Shown here: positions 1 to 5,815 of the stretch, piece after piece
Numbering within the stretch: the stretch's first letter is position 1
How the letters are laid out: each line of letters starts with the position of its first letter
NCBI GenBank assembly: GCA_946885905.1
Contig: CAMPHL010000182.1
Coordinates: 1-5,950, forward strand
DNA from: an uncultured Pseudomonadota bacterium
GTDB taxonomy: Bacteria > Pseudomonadota > Gammaproteobacteria > Burkholderiales > Usitatibacteraceae
DNA: 5,950 bases
Direction: 5' to 3'
Made by a program: the position numbers and the translations under genes
Notes under the pieces: generated by a model
Told to the model about the DNA's origin: nothing
The model's input: the letters and a program-made list of their open reading frames with translations, nothing else
The model's database searches: none

Positions 1-33
1 CGGCTTCAGATCGTTGCGAGGATTTGATTCAGC

Positions 34-534
34 GTGCCGCTCGGGCGCATGGCGCATCTCACCTGGCTCGAGACCGAGAACCTGAAGGCGGTCTCGGATT
101 TCTCCCCGCTCGCGTCGCTCACGAACCTCGTGGGCCTCGGCGTCACTGGAAGCATGTGGAGCCAGCAGCCCATCGACACGCTGCGGCCCTTCGGGAAGCT
201 CACCGGGCTCGAGTGGCTCGGGGTCTCCGCCGCCTCCGACGGCTCGCTACGCCCGCTCGAACCCCTCGGGCGCCTCAAGTGGCTGGGGCTTCCCAATCGC
301 TACCCGGTCGAGGAGCTCGCGTGGCTGTCGACGCGGCTGCCGCACACCGAGTGCCGCTTCTTCCAACCCTACGAAGACCTCACCGCGCGCGGCTTCACCT
401 GCCCGAAGTGCAAGAAGCAGACGGTGGCGCTGATGAGCGGCAAGGGCGGCAAGTTCCTCTGCCTGGCGTGCGACCGCGAGAAGGTCGATCGCCACGTGCG
501 CGCTTTCCGCGCGCTGCAGGATGAGCTGCGCTAG
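34..534 (+). CDS. Leucine-rich-repeat protein with C-terminal zinc ribbon, 5' end missing
   Basis: The 166 readable residues hold at least four degenerate leucine-rich repeats, each opening with PL or PF (about residues 2, 25, 52 and 74) and following an L-x-x-L-x-x-L pattern. They end in a compact zinc ribbon with CPKC at 123-126 and CLAC at 143-146, then a basic helical tail. LRRs usually bind proteins and the ribbon probably binds structural zinc; no enzymatic motif is visible, so the role is unknown. No signal peptide is seen, though the true N-terminus is absent. The GTG at 34 is a poor start: it falls inside a repeat and has only a distant GAGG (18-21) before it. Bases 2-31 in another frame read GFRSLRGFDS, which looks like the preceding repeat text, so the reading frame was probably broken by a small indel near 30-33. 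The gene converges on metY and overlaps its stop codon. The reading frame is well supported; the start is not. Confidence 0.7.
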   Translation: MPLGRMAHLTWLETENLKAVSDFSPLASLTNLVGLGVTGSMWSQQPIDTLRPFGKLTGLEWLGVSAASDGSLRPLEPLGRLKWLGLPNRYPVEELAWLSTRLPHTECRFFQPYEDLTARGFTCPKCKKQTVALMSGKGGKFLCLACDREKVDRHVRAFRALQDELR

Positions 535-1811
535 GTAGCCGCCAGGCCCCGGTCCAGGTCCCAGAGGATGTCGTCGAGGCTCTCCAGCCCGATCGACAGC
601 CGCACCATGTCCGGCGGCACGCCCGCCTTCTTCTGCTGCTCGTGGTCGAGCTGCCGGTGCGTGGTGGAAGCGGGGTGGATCACGAGCGAGCGGGCGTCGC
701 CGATGTTGGCGAGGTGGGAGACGAAGGTGAGCGCCTCGATGAACTTCACGCCCGCCTCGTAGCCGCCCTTGATGCCGAACGAAAGCAGCGAGCCCGCGCC
801 CTTCGGCAGGTACTTCTTCGCGAGCGCGTGGTACTTGTTGTCGGGCAGCCCCGGGTAGTTCACCCACGAAACCTTCGGATGGTCGCGCAGGAAACGCGCG
901 ACGCCCATGGCATTGGCCACGTGGCGCTCCATCCGCACCGGGAGCGTCTCGAGGCCCTGCAGCATGAGCCACGAGTTGAACGGCGCGATCGCGGGTCCAT
1001 AGACGCGCATCACTTCCATGCGCGCCTTCATCGTGAAGCCGAAGTCGCCGAAGGTCTCGTAGAACTTGACCCCGTGGTAGCCGGCGGACGGCTCGGTCAT
1101 CCCGGGGAACTTGCCGTTGTCCCAGGGGAACCTGCCGCTTTCGACCACGACGCCGCCCATCGAGGTTCCATGACCGCCGATGAACTTCGTGGCCGAGTGC
1201 ACCACAACGTCCGCGCCGTGCAGCAACGGCTGGCAGAGATAGGGCGATGCCGCGGTGTTGTCGACGATGAAGGGAACGCCCGCCTCGCGCGCGATCTTCC
1301 CGATCGCCGCGATGTCGATCACGTTGATCGCGGGATTGCCGAGCGTCTCGGAGAAAAGGCACTTCGTGTTCGGCTTGATCGCCTTGCGGAAATTCTCCGG
1401 GTCGTCCGGATCGACCAGCGTCGACTCGATCCCGAGCCTGGGGAAGTTCACCGCGAGCATCGTGTAGGTGCCGCCGTAGAGCTTCGAGGAGGACACCACG
1501 TGGTCCCCCCTCTCGAGGATGTTGAGGAACGCGACCATCTCCGCGGCCTGGCCGGAGGCCGTCGCCACCGCCGCGCGCCCGCCCTCCAGCGCGGCCATGC
1601 GCTCCTCGAACACCGCCGTGGTCGGATTGGACAGCCGCGTATAGACGTTGCCGAACGTCTGCAGGTTGAAGAGGCTCGCGGCGTGGTCGGCGCTGTCGAA
1701 GACGTACGAGGTCGTCTGGTAGAGCGGCACCGCGCGCGAGCCCGTCTGGGCGTCGGGGATCTGGCCCGCGTGCAGGCACAGCGTCTCGAAGCCGAATTCC
1801 CTATCGGCCAT
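531..1811 (-). CDS. metY: O-acetylhomoserine sulfhydrylase (O-acetylhomoserine aminocarboxypropyltransferase)
   Basis: This cytosolic PLP enzyme of the Cys/Met metabolism family makes homocysteine from O-acetylhomoserine and sulfide, giving direct sulfhydrylation in methionine synthesis. The 426 residues match the usual full length. Visible active-site elements are Y57 and R59 in YTRLSNPT (phosphate contacts from the neighbouring subunit), SGQAA at 86-90, Y112 stacking on the cofactor ring, D184 in VDNT (pyridine nitrogen), the Schiff-base lysine K209 in HSATKFIGGHG, and R404 in VRLSIGLE (substrate carboxylate). The LHAGQ start and the long central segment FPWDNGKFPG favour MetY over the shorter MetB/MetC/MetZ enzymes; a paralogue using a related O-acyl substrate cannot be excluded. 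The ATG at 1811 is chosen because GGAG lies 7 bases upstream and the protein then begins exactly as family members do. It is the last gene of the minus-strand cluster, 38 bp after the SPFH gene. Confidence 0.95.
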   Translation of the reverse strand: MADREFGFETLCLHAGQIPDAQTGSRAVPLYQTTSYVFDSADHAASLFNLQTFGNVYTRLSNPTTAVFEERMAALEGGRAAVATASGQAAEMVAFLNILERGDHVVSSSKLYGGTYTMLAVNFPRLGIESTLVDPDDPENFRKAIKPNTKCLFSETLGNPAINVIDIAAIGKIAREAGVPFIVDNTAASPYLCQPLLHGADVVVHSATKFIGGHGTSMGGVVVESGRFPWDNGKFPGMTEPSAGYHGVKFYETFGDFGFTMKARMEVMRVYGPAIAPFNSWLMLQGLETLPVRMERHVANAMGVARFLRDHPKVSWVNYPGLPDNKYHALAKKYLPKGAGSLLSFGIKGGYEAGVKFIEALTFVSHLANIGDARSLVIHPASTTHRQLDHEQQKKAGVPPDMVRLSIGLESLDDILWDLDRGLAAT

Positions 1812-1849
1812 TCACCCTCTCCCCAGCCCTCCCCCGAGGCAGGGGTAGC
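1812..1849. repeat. GC-rich intergenic repeat-like element carrying the metY Shine-Dalgarno
   Basis: The plus strand reads CCCTCTCCCCAGCCCTC (1815-1831) followed by a small inverted repeat, CT-n-CCCC (1829-1835) against GGGG-n-AG (1842-1848) with a 6-base loop. From memory this resembles a short element scattered between genes in many proteobacterial genomes (CCCTCTCCCCAGCCCTC followed by a CCC...GGG hairpin); copy number in this genome cannot be seen here. On the minus strand it fills almost the whole gap between the SPFH gene and metY, and its GGGGAGAGGG end forms the metY ribosome-binding site. No T-run follows the hairpin, so a terminator is unlikely. Confidence 0.5.
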
Positions 1850-2848
1850 TCAGTTCTTCGCCGCCGCCTCGCCCGTCTTCGTGCGGTCGAGCACCGTCAT
1901 CGCGCTCGCCACCAGGCCGGCCACGTCGGAGAGGTTGCTCGGGATGATGAGCGTGTTGTTGGCCTTGGCGAGGTTCTGGAACGCCTCGATGTATTTCTCG
2001 GCCACCTTGAGGTTCGCCGCGCTCATGCCGCCCTCCGCCTCGATCGCGACGGCCACCGCGCGCACCGCGTTCGCGTTGGCATTGGCCACGAGCTCGATCG
2101 CCTGGGCCTCGCCCATCGCCTTGTTGATCTGGGCCTGCTTCTGGCCCTCGGACTCGAGGATGGCGGCCTGGCGCTCGCCGTCGGCGATGTTGATCTCCTG
2201 CTGGCGCTTGCCCTCGGAGGTCGCGATCACGGCGCGCTTCTCGCGCTCGGCGGTGATCTGCGCCTGCATCGAGCGCAGGATCGACTCGGGCGGCGTGAGG
2301 CTCTTGATCTCGTAGCGCAACACCTTGATGCCCCAGGTGCGGCCGGCCTCGTCCAGGACCTGAACCACGGTGTGGTTGATCTCGTCGCGGCTCTCGAAGG
2401 TCTTGTCGAGCTCCATCTTGCCGATCACCGAGCGCAGCGCCGTCTGCGCGAGCTGCGTGACCGCCTGGACGTAGTCCGACGAGCCGTACGAGGCGAGCCG
2501 CGGATCGATCACCTGGAAGTAGATGATCCCGTCGACCGTGAGCTGAGTGTTGTCCCTGGTGATGCAGACCTGCTCGGGCACGTCGAGCGGCACTTCCTTG
2601 AGCGAGTGCCGGTACGCGATCCGGTCCATGAACGGCACGATCAGCTGCAGGCCGGGCTCGAGCACGCGCGAGAACTTGCCCAGGCGCTCCACCACCCAGG
2701 CGCTCTGCTGCGGCACGATGCGCACGCCCTCGATGACGACCACGACCAGCATCGCCAGGACGAAGACCCCGATCGTGGCAGACCAGCTCCTGAAGAGGAA
2801 CGCGGTCGCCACCGCGAGGATCACGGCGATCAAGGATTTCCAGAACAT
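1850..2848 (-). CDS. qmcA: SPFH-domain membrane protein, stomatin/paraslipin (QmcA-like)
   Basis: This 332-residue protein has the architecture of bacterial paraslipins: a hydrophobic N-terminus with one or two membrane segments (about residues 4-19 and 25-40), then the SPFH/Band 7 domain (about 42-205) opening with VRIVPQQSAWVVERLGKFSR and containing PGLQLIVPFMDRI (65-77) and the DERDE-region equivalent FESRDEINH (151-159). A charged, Ala/Glu/Gln-rich coiled coil follows (about 197-270, AEREKRAVIATSEGKRQQE), then a C-terminal oligomerisation-type segment (283-320). The family forms large ring or cage oligomers in detergent-resistant membrane microdomains and often works with a membrane protease or NfeD partner; here a short NfeD lies directly upstream, as expected. 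The ATG at 2848 has a strong AGGGAGGT (2855-2862) 6 bases upstream. The symbol rests on similarity to E. coli QmcA (YbbK); orthology was not tested. Confidence 0.92.
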   Translation of the reverse strand: MFWKSLIAVILAVATAFLFRSWSATIGVFVLAMLVVVVIEGVRIVPQQSAWVVERLGKFSRVLEPGLQLIVPFMDRIAYRHSLKEVPLDVPEQVCITRDNTQLTVDGIIYFQVIDPRLASYGSSDYVQAVTQLAQTALRSVIGKMELDKTFESRDEINHTVVQVLDEAGRTWGIKVLRYEIKSLTPPESILRSMQAQITAEREKRAVIATSEGKRQQEINIADGERQAAILESEGQKQAQINKAMGEAQAIELVANANANAVRAVAVAIEAEGGMSAANLKVAEKYIEAFQNLAKANNTLIIPSNLSDVAGLVASAMTVLDRTKTGEAAAKN

Positions 2849-2854
2849 GGTGAG

Positions 2855-2862
2855 ACCTCCCT
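2855..2862 (-). promoter_or_regulatory. Ribosome-binding site of the SPFH gene
   Basis: AGGGAGGT on the minus strand, with 6 bases to the ATG at 2848, is a near-ideal Shine-Dalgarno and fixes this start. It lies just downstream of the large hairpin at 2880-2913, leaving about 17 unpaired, A-rich bases between the two. Confidence 0.8.
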
Positions 2863-2879
2863 TTGTTGTTGATTCGCCA

Positions 2880-2913
2880 CCCCGGGCGCCGCTCGCGCGG
2901 CGATGCCCCGGGG
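2880..2913 (-). repeat. Strong GC-only hairpin between nfeD and the SPFH gene
   Basis: CCCCGGGC-GCCGC (2880-2892) can pair with GCGGC (2897-2901) and GCCCCGGGG (2905-2913). The loop is four bases (2893-2896), with a GAT bulge (2902-2904) and one bulged C (2909), giving about 17 base pairs, nearly all G-C. It starts 4 bases after the nfeD stop in transcription order. The sequence beyond it on the minus strand is TGGCGAATCAACAACAAAG, with no U-tract, so it is unlikely to be an intrinsic terminator. A role in mRNA stability or in setting nfeD versus SPFH expression is possible. Confidence 0.7.
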
Positions 2914-2917
2914 CCCA

Positions 2918-3352
2918 TCACCGAGGCGGTGTCTCGATCACTACCAGCGTTTGCCCTTCCTGCGCATCGATGTAGAGCGTGGACCCGGGGACGGGCTTGG
3001 TCTCCGTCGCGACGCGCGCGTCCCACGAAGCGCCGCGGTATCTCACCCGCGCGAGCCCCGCCGCCTCGTTCGCCCAACCCTCGAGCACGACCGGCTGGCC
3101 GCGGTCGAGGAAGTTGGCGCGGCCTTCGTCGGCCGTCCTGTTCGCCTCGTGCCAATGGTGGACCAGGAGCGCGCCCCCGATCGCCACCGCGCCGCCGGCC
3201 AATGCCTGCACGAGCGGATTGCCGCCCGCCCACGACACGATCGCCGAGGCGAAGGCGCCCACGCCCAGCACGAGCAGATAGAAGGTCCCGGTCACCAGCT
3301 CCGCGATGACCAGCACCAGCCCCACGATGACCCAAAGGACCCACATTTCCAT
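2918..3352 (-). CDS. NfeD-like membrane protein, short form (two or three TM helices plus OB fold)
   Basis: With the start at 3352 the protein has 144 residues, typical of the short NfeD class (like E. coli YbbJ) that lacks the ClpP-like serine protease domain of long NfeD. Hydrophobic segments lie at about 3-19, 22-42 and 48-65, with the family-like motif ELVTGTFYLLVLGVGAF (18-34). A soluble beta-rich OB-fold region follows (about 80-142: GQPVVLEGWANEAAGLARVRYRG, then TLYIDAQEGQTLVVIE). The short form is thought to partner the adjacent SPFH protein in membrane microdomains, and the SPFH gene follows here after 69 bp. The start is ATG 3352 because GAGGAGGG (3358-3365) sits 5 bases before it. 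An in-frame extension to 3412 would add a Gly/Pro-rich stretch that reads through the intergenic hairpin and is not membrane-protein-like. The next ATG (3346) is less well spaced from the ribosome-binding site. Confidence 0.88.
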   Translation of the reverse strand: MEMWVLWVIVGLVLVIAELVTGTFYLLVLGVGAFASAIVSWAGGNPLVQALAGGAVAIGGALLVHHWHEANRTADEGRANFLDRGQPVVLEGWANEAAGLARVRYRGASWDARVATETKPVPGSTLYIDAQEGQTLVVIETPPR

Positions 3353-3357
3353 CAGAA

Positions 3358-3365
3358 CCCTCCTC
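3358..3365 (-). promoter_or_regulatory. Ribosome-binding site deciding the nfeD start
   Basis: GAGGAGGG on the minus strand is 5 bases from the ATG at 3352. It sets this start over both the longer in-frame option at 3412 and the internal ATG at 3346. Confidence 0.8.
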
Positions 3366-3375
3366 AAAACCGGTT

Positions 3376-3406
3376 TCAGGCCCCAAGCGCAAGAACCGGG
3401 GCCTGA
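3376..3406 (-). repeat. Perfect 9-bp inverted repeat between the CoA-binding gene and nfeD
   Basis: TCAGGCCCC (3376-3384) and GGGGCCTGA (3398-3406) are exact reverse complements around a 13-base loop. It is directly flanked by a 10-bp palindrome, AAACCGGTTT (3367-3376), which overlaps it by one base. On the minus strand the structure begins 10 bases after the stop of the CoA-binding gene and is followed by AACCGGTTTTGAGG, which has only a four-T run. It could be a weak or leaky terminator, or a copy of a dispersed GGGGTCAGGCCCC-type repeat; the sequence alone does not decide. Confidence 0.6.
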
Positions 3407-3416
3407 CCCCATCCCG

Positions 3417-3887
3417 TCAGCCGCTATGGGCGGTCGCGCGTTTAGCGGAGATGACCTTCGTGTTCACGCCGGCCCAGCCCAGGCCGCCGAAGAAGCGGCC
3501 GTGCTCGATCTTCACGCAGCGGTCCTCGACCACTTCCAGCCCGGCCGCTTCCGCCCGCGTGCGGGCCTCGGCGCTATGAACGCCCAGCTGCATCCAGAGC
3601 ACCCTGGCTTCGATCGCGATGGCATCCTCGGCAAGCGCCGGGATCTCGGAGCTCTTGCGGAAGCAGTCCACGATGTCCACTTTCTCCGGGATGTCGCGCA
3701 GCGACTTGTAGCAGCGTTCGCCCAGGATCTCCTCGTACATCGGGTTCACGGGGATCACCCGGTATCCATGCTCCTGCATGTACTTGGCGGCGAAATAGCT
3801 CGGGCGGTGCCATTGGGCCGAAAGGCCCACCACCGCGAGAGTCTTGTGGCGCAGCAGGATGCGCCGCGTCTTGTCGCCGTCGTCCAT
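3417..3887 (-). CDS. CoA-binding protein, YccU-like Rossmann fold
   Basis: From the ATG at 3887 the protein has 156 residues and is almost entirely one CoA-binding domain related to the N-terminal domain of succinyl-CoA synthetase alpha subunits. Visible elements are AVVGLSAQWHRPSY (18-31, nucleotide-binding turn), GYRVIPVNP (41-49), KSLRDIPEKVDIVDCFRKSSE (61-81), the WMQLGV strand (98-103) and AGLEVVEDRCVKIEH (115-129) with the conserved cysteine at 124. The C-terminal NTKVISAKR is also family-typical. No catalytic domain accompanies it, and its physiological role is not established. The in-frame GTG at 3914 would add nine residues that match nothing in the family and would nearly abut the divergent gene, so it is rejected. 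No good Shine-Dalgarno precedes the ATG. It is the first gene of the minus-strand cluster. Its position with metY hints at, but does not prove, a link to acetyl-CoA-dependent homocysteine synthesis. Confidence 0.88.
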   Translation of the reverse strand: MDDGDKTRRILLRHKTLAVVGLSAQWHRPSYFAAKYMQEHGYRVIPVNPMYEEILGERCYKSLRDIPEKVDIVDCFRKSSEIPALAEDAIAIEARVLWMQLGVHSAEARTRAEAAGLEVVEDRCVKIEHGRFFGGLGWAGVNTKVISAKRATAHSG

Positions 3888-3918
3888 GCCGGGCCCGTGG
3901 AACCTATACTGCACTGAG
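3888..3918. promoter_or_regulatory. Divergent intergenic region with a TATACT -10-like hexamer
   Basis: These 31 bases separate two divergent start codons. TATACT (3905-3910) on the plus strand matches five of six bases of the sigma70 -10 consensus and ends 8 bases before the hydrolase ATG at 3919. Transcription would therefore start at or within a few bases of the start codon. On the minus strand the same bases read AGTATAGG, a weaker -10-like element (TATAGG) about 15 bases upstream of the ATG at 3887. No convincing -35 box is seen in either direction. Neither gene has a clear Shine-Dalgarno here, consistent with leaderless or short-leader transcripts. Confidence 0.4.
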
Positions 3919-5706
3919 ATGGCAAATCATACCTTGAAGGTCCTCGCGCTCCTCGCATGCCTCGCGGCGCTGCCCGCGGCGGCGCTCAACCACGAAGACG
4001 CGGTCGCGCCGCTCACCTCGGCGCGCTTCCCGGTGGCCTGCTCCAACGTCGAGCACGACATGGATCGGTTGGCGCAACTGGGCGGGCGGCCGGTCGACTA
4101 CTGGGAAGGCAACACCGTCAACGGGTCGACGCGCTACGTGACCGACATCCTGAGGAACCCGGGCACGGCGGTCACGTTCGACCCGCGGCTTCCGTTCAAG
4201 CCCGCGCTCTATCCCACGCGCTCGCTGCTACGGGTGGAGTTCGCCGCGATCGTGTGCTATCCGACTTCGCCCGACAACACGGATCCCCATTACGCGTTGC
4301 CGGACAACGGCGGCACGGTGCCGCACATGCAGCGCCCGGGCGAGGCGCCCAAGCTCATCTCGGCGCGGGAATACGACGAGGGATTCGGATACTTCCTCTC
4401 GCCGCCGCGTCCGGGCTTGCAGAAGCTCCCGCTCATCGTCTATTCGCACGGCCTCGGAGGCAGCCCGCTCGGGAAAGGCTACCTCGAGGTGATGACGGCC
4501 CTCGCCTCGCAGGGCTTCATGGTGGCGGGAATCTTCCACGCCGACGCGCGCATCTCGCCCGTGCGCCTCGAGGACCTCGGCGACGTCGCCTTCGCGATCG
4601 CCTTCTTCCCGCTCATCGTGGAGATGCAGGCGATCCGCCCCTTCGCGCTCAAGGCGATGACCGACCGGCTGCTGGCGGACCGCGCCTACGCGGACGGCAT
4701 CGACACCGATCGCATCGGTGGCTTCGGCGCGAGCCTGGGCGGCGAAGCCATGGCCCACCTCGTGGGCGCGAAGATCACCTCGAGCCTCGCGCGAAGCTGC
4801 ACCGAGACCGAGCGCGACCCGCGCATCCGCGCCGTGGTCGGATACGTGCCCTACGCGGGCTGGTCGTTCCTGCCCGCCTTCTGCGACGGGCAGGAGGGCG
4901 CGGCGGAGGTGAACCGGCCGTACCTCGCCATCGCGGGCACGCTCGACACCACCGCGCCCCTCAACATGACGCGGCGAGCGATGGAGCGCATGGGCTCGTC
5001 GCGCTACCTGGTGGAGCTCCAGGGCGGCGAGCACGAGCTGCGCCCCGAGGATGCGGGCGACGTCCTCACGTGGACCACCGTCTTCCTCCACGCTTACCTC
5101 GATCACAACCACGATCCCACCGCGATGGCGCGCTTCATCCGCATGGCGCAGGTCACCGGCGGGCGCCCGGACACGGTCACGATGGACGTGCACGTTCCCT
5201 TCCCCGGCGCCAATGGCGAGGTGCCCGTGGTGGAGTTCTGGAACGAGATCACGAACCACTACTTCATCGCCGCCGGGCAGGGCGAGATCGACGGGATCCT
5301 CGCGGGCGTGGCAGGCGCGGGGTGGCAGCTCACGGGACAGTCGTTCAAGGGCTGGCTCACGGCCCCGCCCGCGGAGCTCTTTCCTTCGGTTGGCCCGGTG
5401 TGCCGCTTCTACGGCGCGGGGCCGAACTCGCACTTCTTCACGGCGAGCGCGCCCGAGTGCGAGACCGTGAAGCAATCCAACGGGTGGTTCTACGAGGGCA
5501 TCGGCTTCCACCTCACGGCGCTGCAGAACCCCGCGGGCAGCCCGCGGCGTTGCCCCCAGGGCCTGCTCTCGGTCAACCGCGCGTACAACAATCGCGCCGC
5601 GCAGAACGATTCGAACCACCGCTTCACCACCAGCGACTCCGAGATCCGATCGATGGGCGAGAAAGGATGGGCGGTCGAGGGAACGGTGATGTGCGCCTAC
5701 CCCTGA
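3919..5706 (+). CDS. Exported alpha/beta hydrolase with C-terminal DUF5648-type repeats
   Basis: This 595-residue protein starts with a signal peptide (basic K7, hydrophobic 8-18, AAA cleavage site near 20-22). The hydrolase part (about 110-400) has the oxyanion motif HGLGG at 177-181, the nucleophile elbow GASLG with S272, an acid D343 in GTLDTTAPL and the base H372 in GGEHE. This spacing resembles PAF-acetylhydrolase or dienelactone-hydrolase-like esterases; the substrate cannot be read. Residues 223-253 between the oxyanion motif and S272 are hydrophobic and may form a lid. The C-terminus (about 436-595) holds three repeats of the DUF5648 type: VEFWN...NHYF...GW, CRFYG...SHFFTA...GW and NRAYNN...NHRFTT...GW. 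The mature protein has eight cysteines (41, 113, 294, 322, 495, 514, 545, 592), an even number that fits disulfides outside the cytoplasm. The ATG at 3919 is chosen because the signal peptide begins there; an in-frame GTG at 3844 adds residues antisense to the CoA-binding gene. A lipobox at C14 is unlikely, as the hydrophobic stretch before it is too short. Confidence 0.87.
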   Translation: MANHTLKVLALLACLAALPAAALNHEDAVAPLTSARFPVACSNVEHDMDRLAQLGGRPVDYWEGNTVNGSTRYVTDILRNPGTAVTFDPRLPFKPALYPTRSLLRVEFAAIVCYPTSPDNTDPHYALPDNGGTVPHMQRPGEAPKLISAREYDEGFGYFLSPPRPGLQKLPLIVYSHGLGGSPLGKGYLEVMTALASQGFMVAGIFHADARISPVRLEDLGDVAFAIAFFPLIVEMQAIRPFALKAMTDRLLADRAYADGIDTDRIGGFGASLGGEAMAHLVGAKITSSLARSCTETERDPRIRAVVGYVPYAGWSFLPAFCDGQEGAAEVNRPYLAIAGTLDTTAPLNMTRRAMERMGSSRYLVELQGGEHELRPEDAGDVLTWTTVFLHAYLDHNHDPTAMARFIRMAQVTGGRPDTVTMDVHVPFPGANGEVPVVEFWNEITNHYFIAAGQGEIDGILAGVAGAGWQLTGQSFKGWLTAPPAELFPSVGPVCRFYGAGPNSHFFTASAPECETVKQSNGWFYEGIGFHLTALQNPAGSPRRCPQGLLSVNRAYNNRAAQNDSNHRFTTSDSEIRSMGEKGWAVEGTVMCAYP

Positions 5707-5815
5707 CCTGTAGGCATTGGCCGACGTAGGCACACGCGGGCCTGGTCCTTTTGGACTACAGCGGAACCGGACTGCGCTGGCAGCGGCGTTCGCCTCGCGC
5801 GCGAAAAATGACGCG

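Noticed and set aside
642..2315. A 557-codon plus-strand open frame antisense to metY and the SPFH gene
   Set aside because: It is rich in Arg, His and Val runs with no domain-like sequence. It exists because GC-rich third positions remove stops on the opposite strand, and both minus-strand genes are clear family members.
1812..3392. A 526-codon minus-strand frame overlapping nfeD and the SPFH gene
   Set aside because: Low-complexity Arg/Gly/Ala sequence in the wrong frame of two well-supported genes.
3353..3412. A 20-residue N-terminal extension of the NfeD-like protein
   Set aside because: It would translate through the inverted repeat and the Shine-Dalgarno that sits ideally before ATG 3352.
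3844..3918. A 25-residue upstream extension of the hydrolase
   Set aside because: It overlaps the start of the divergent CoA-binding gene and would bury the signal peptide.
5743..5758. A small hairpin (GTCC-TTTT-GGAC) after the hydrolase as a terminator
   Set aside because: The stem is only about six pairs including a G-T wobble, and no T-run follows it.
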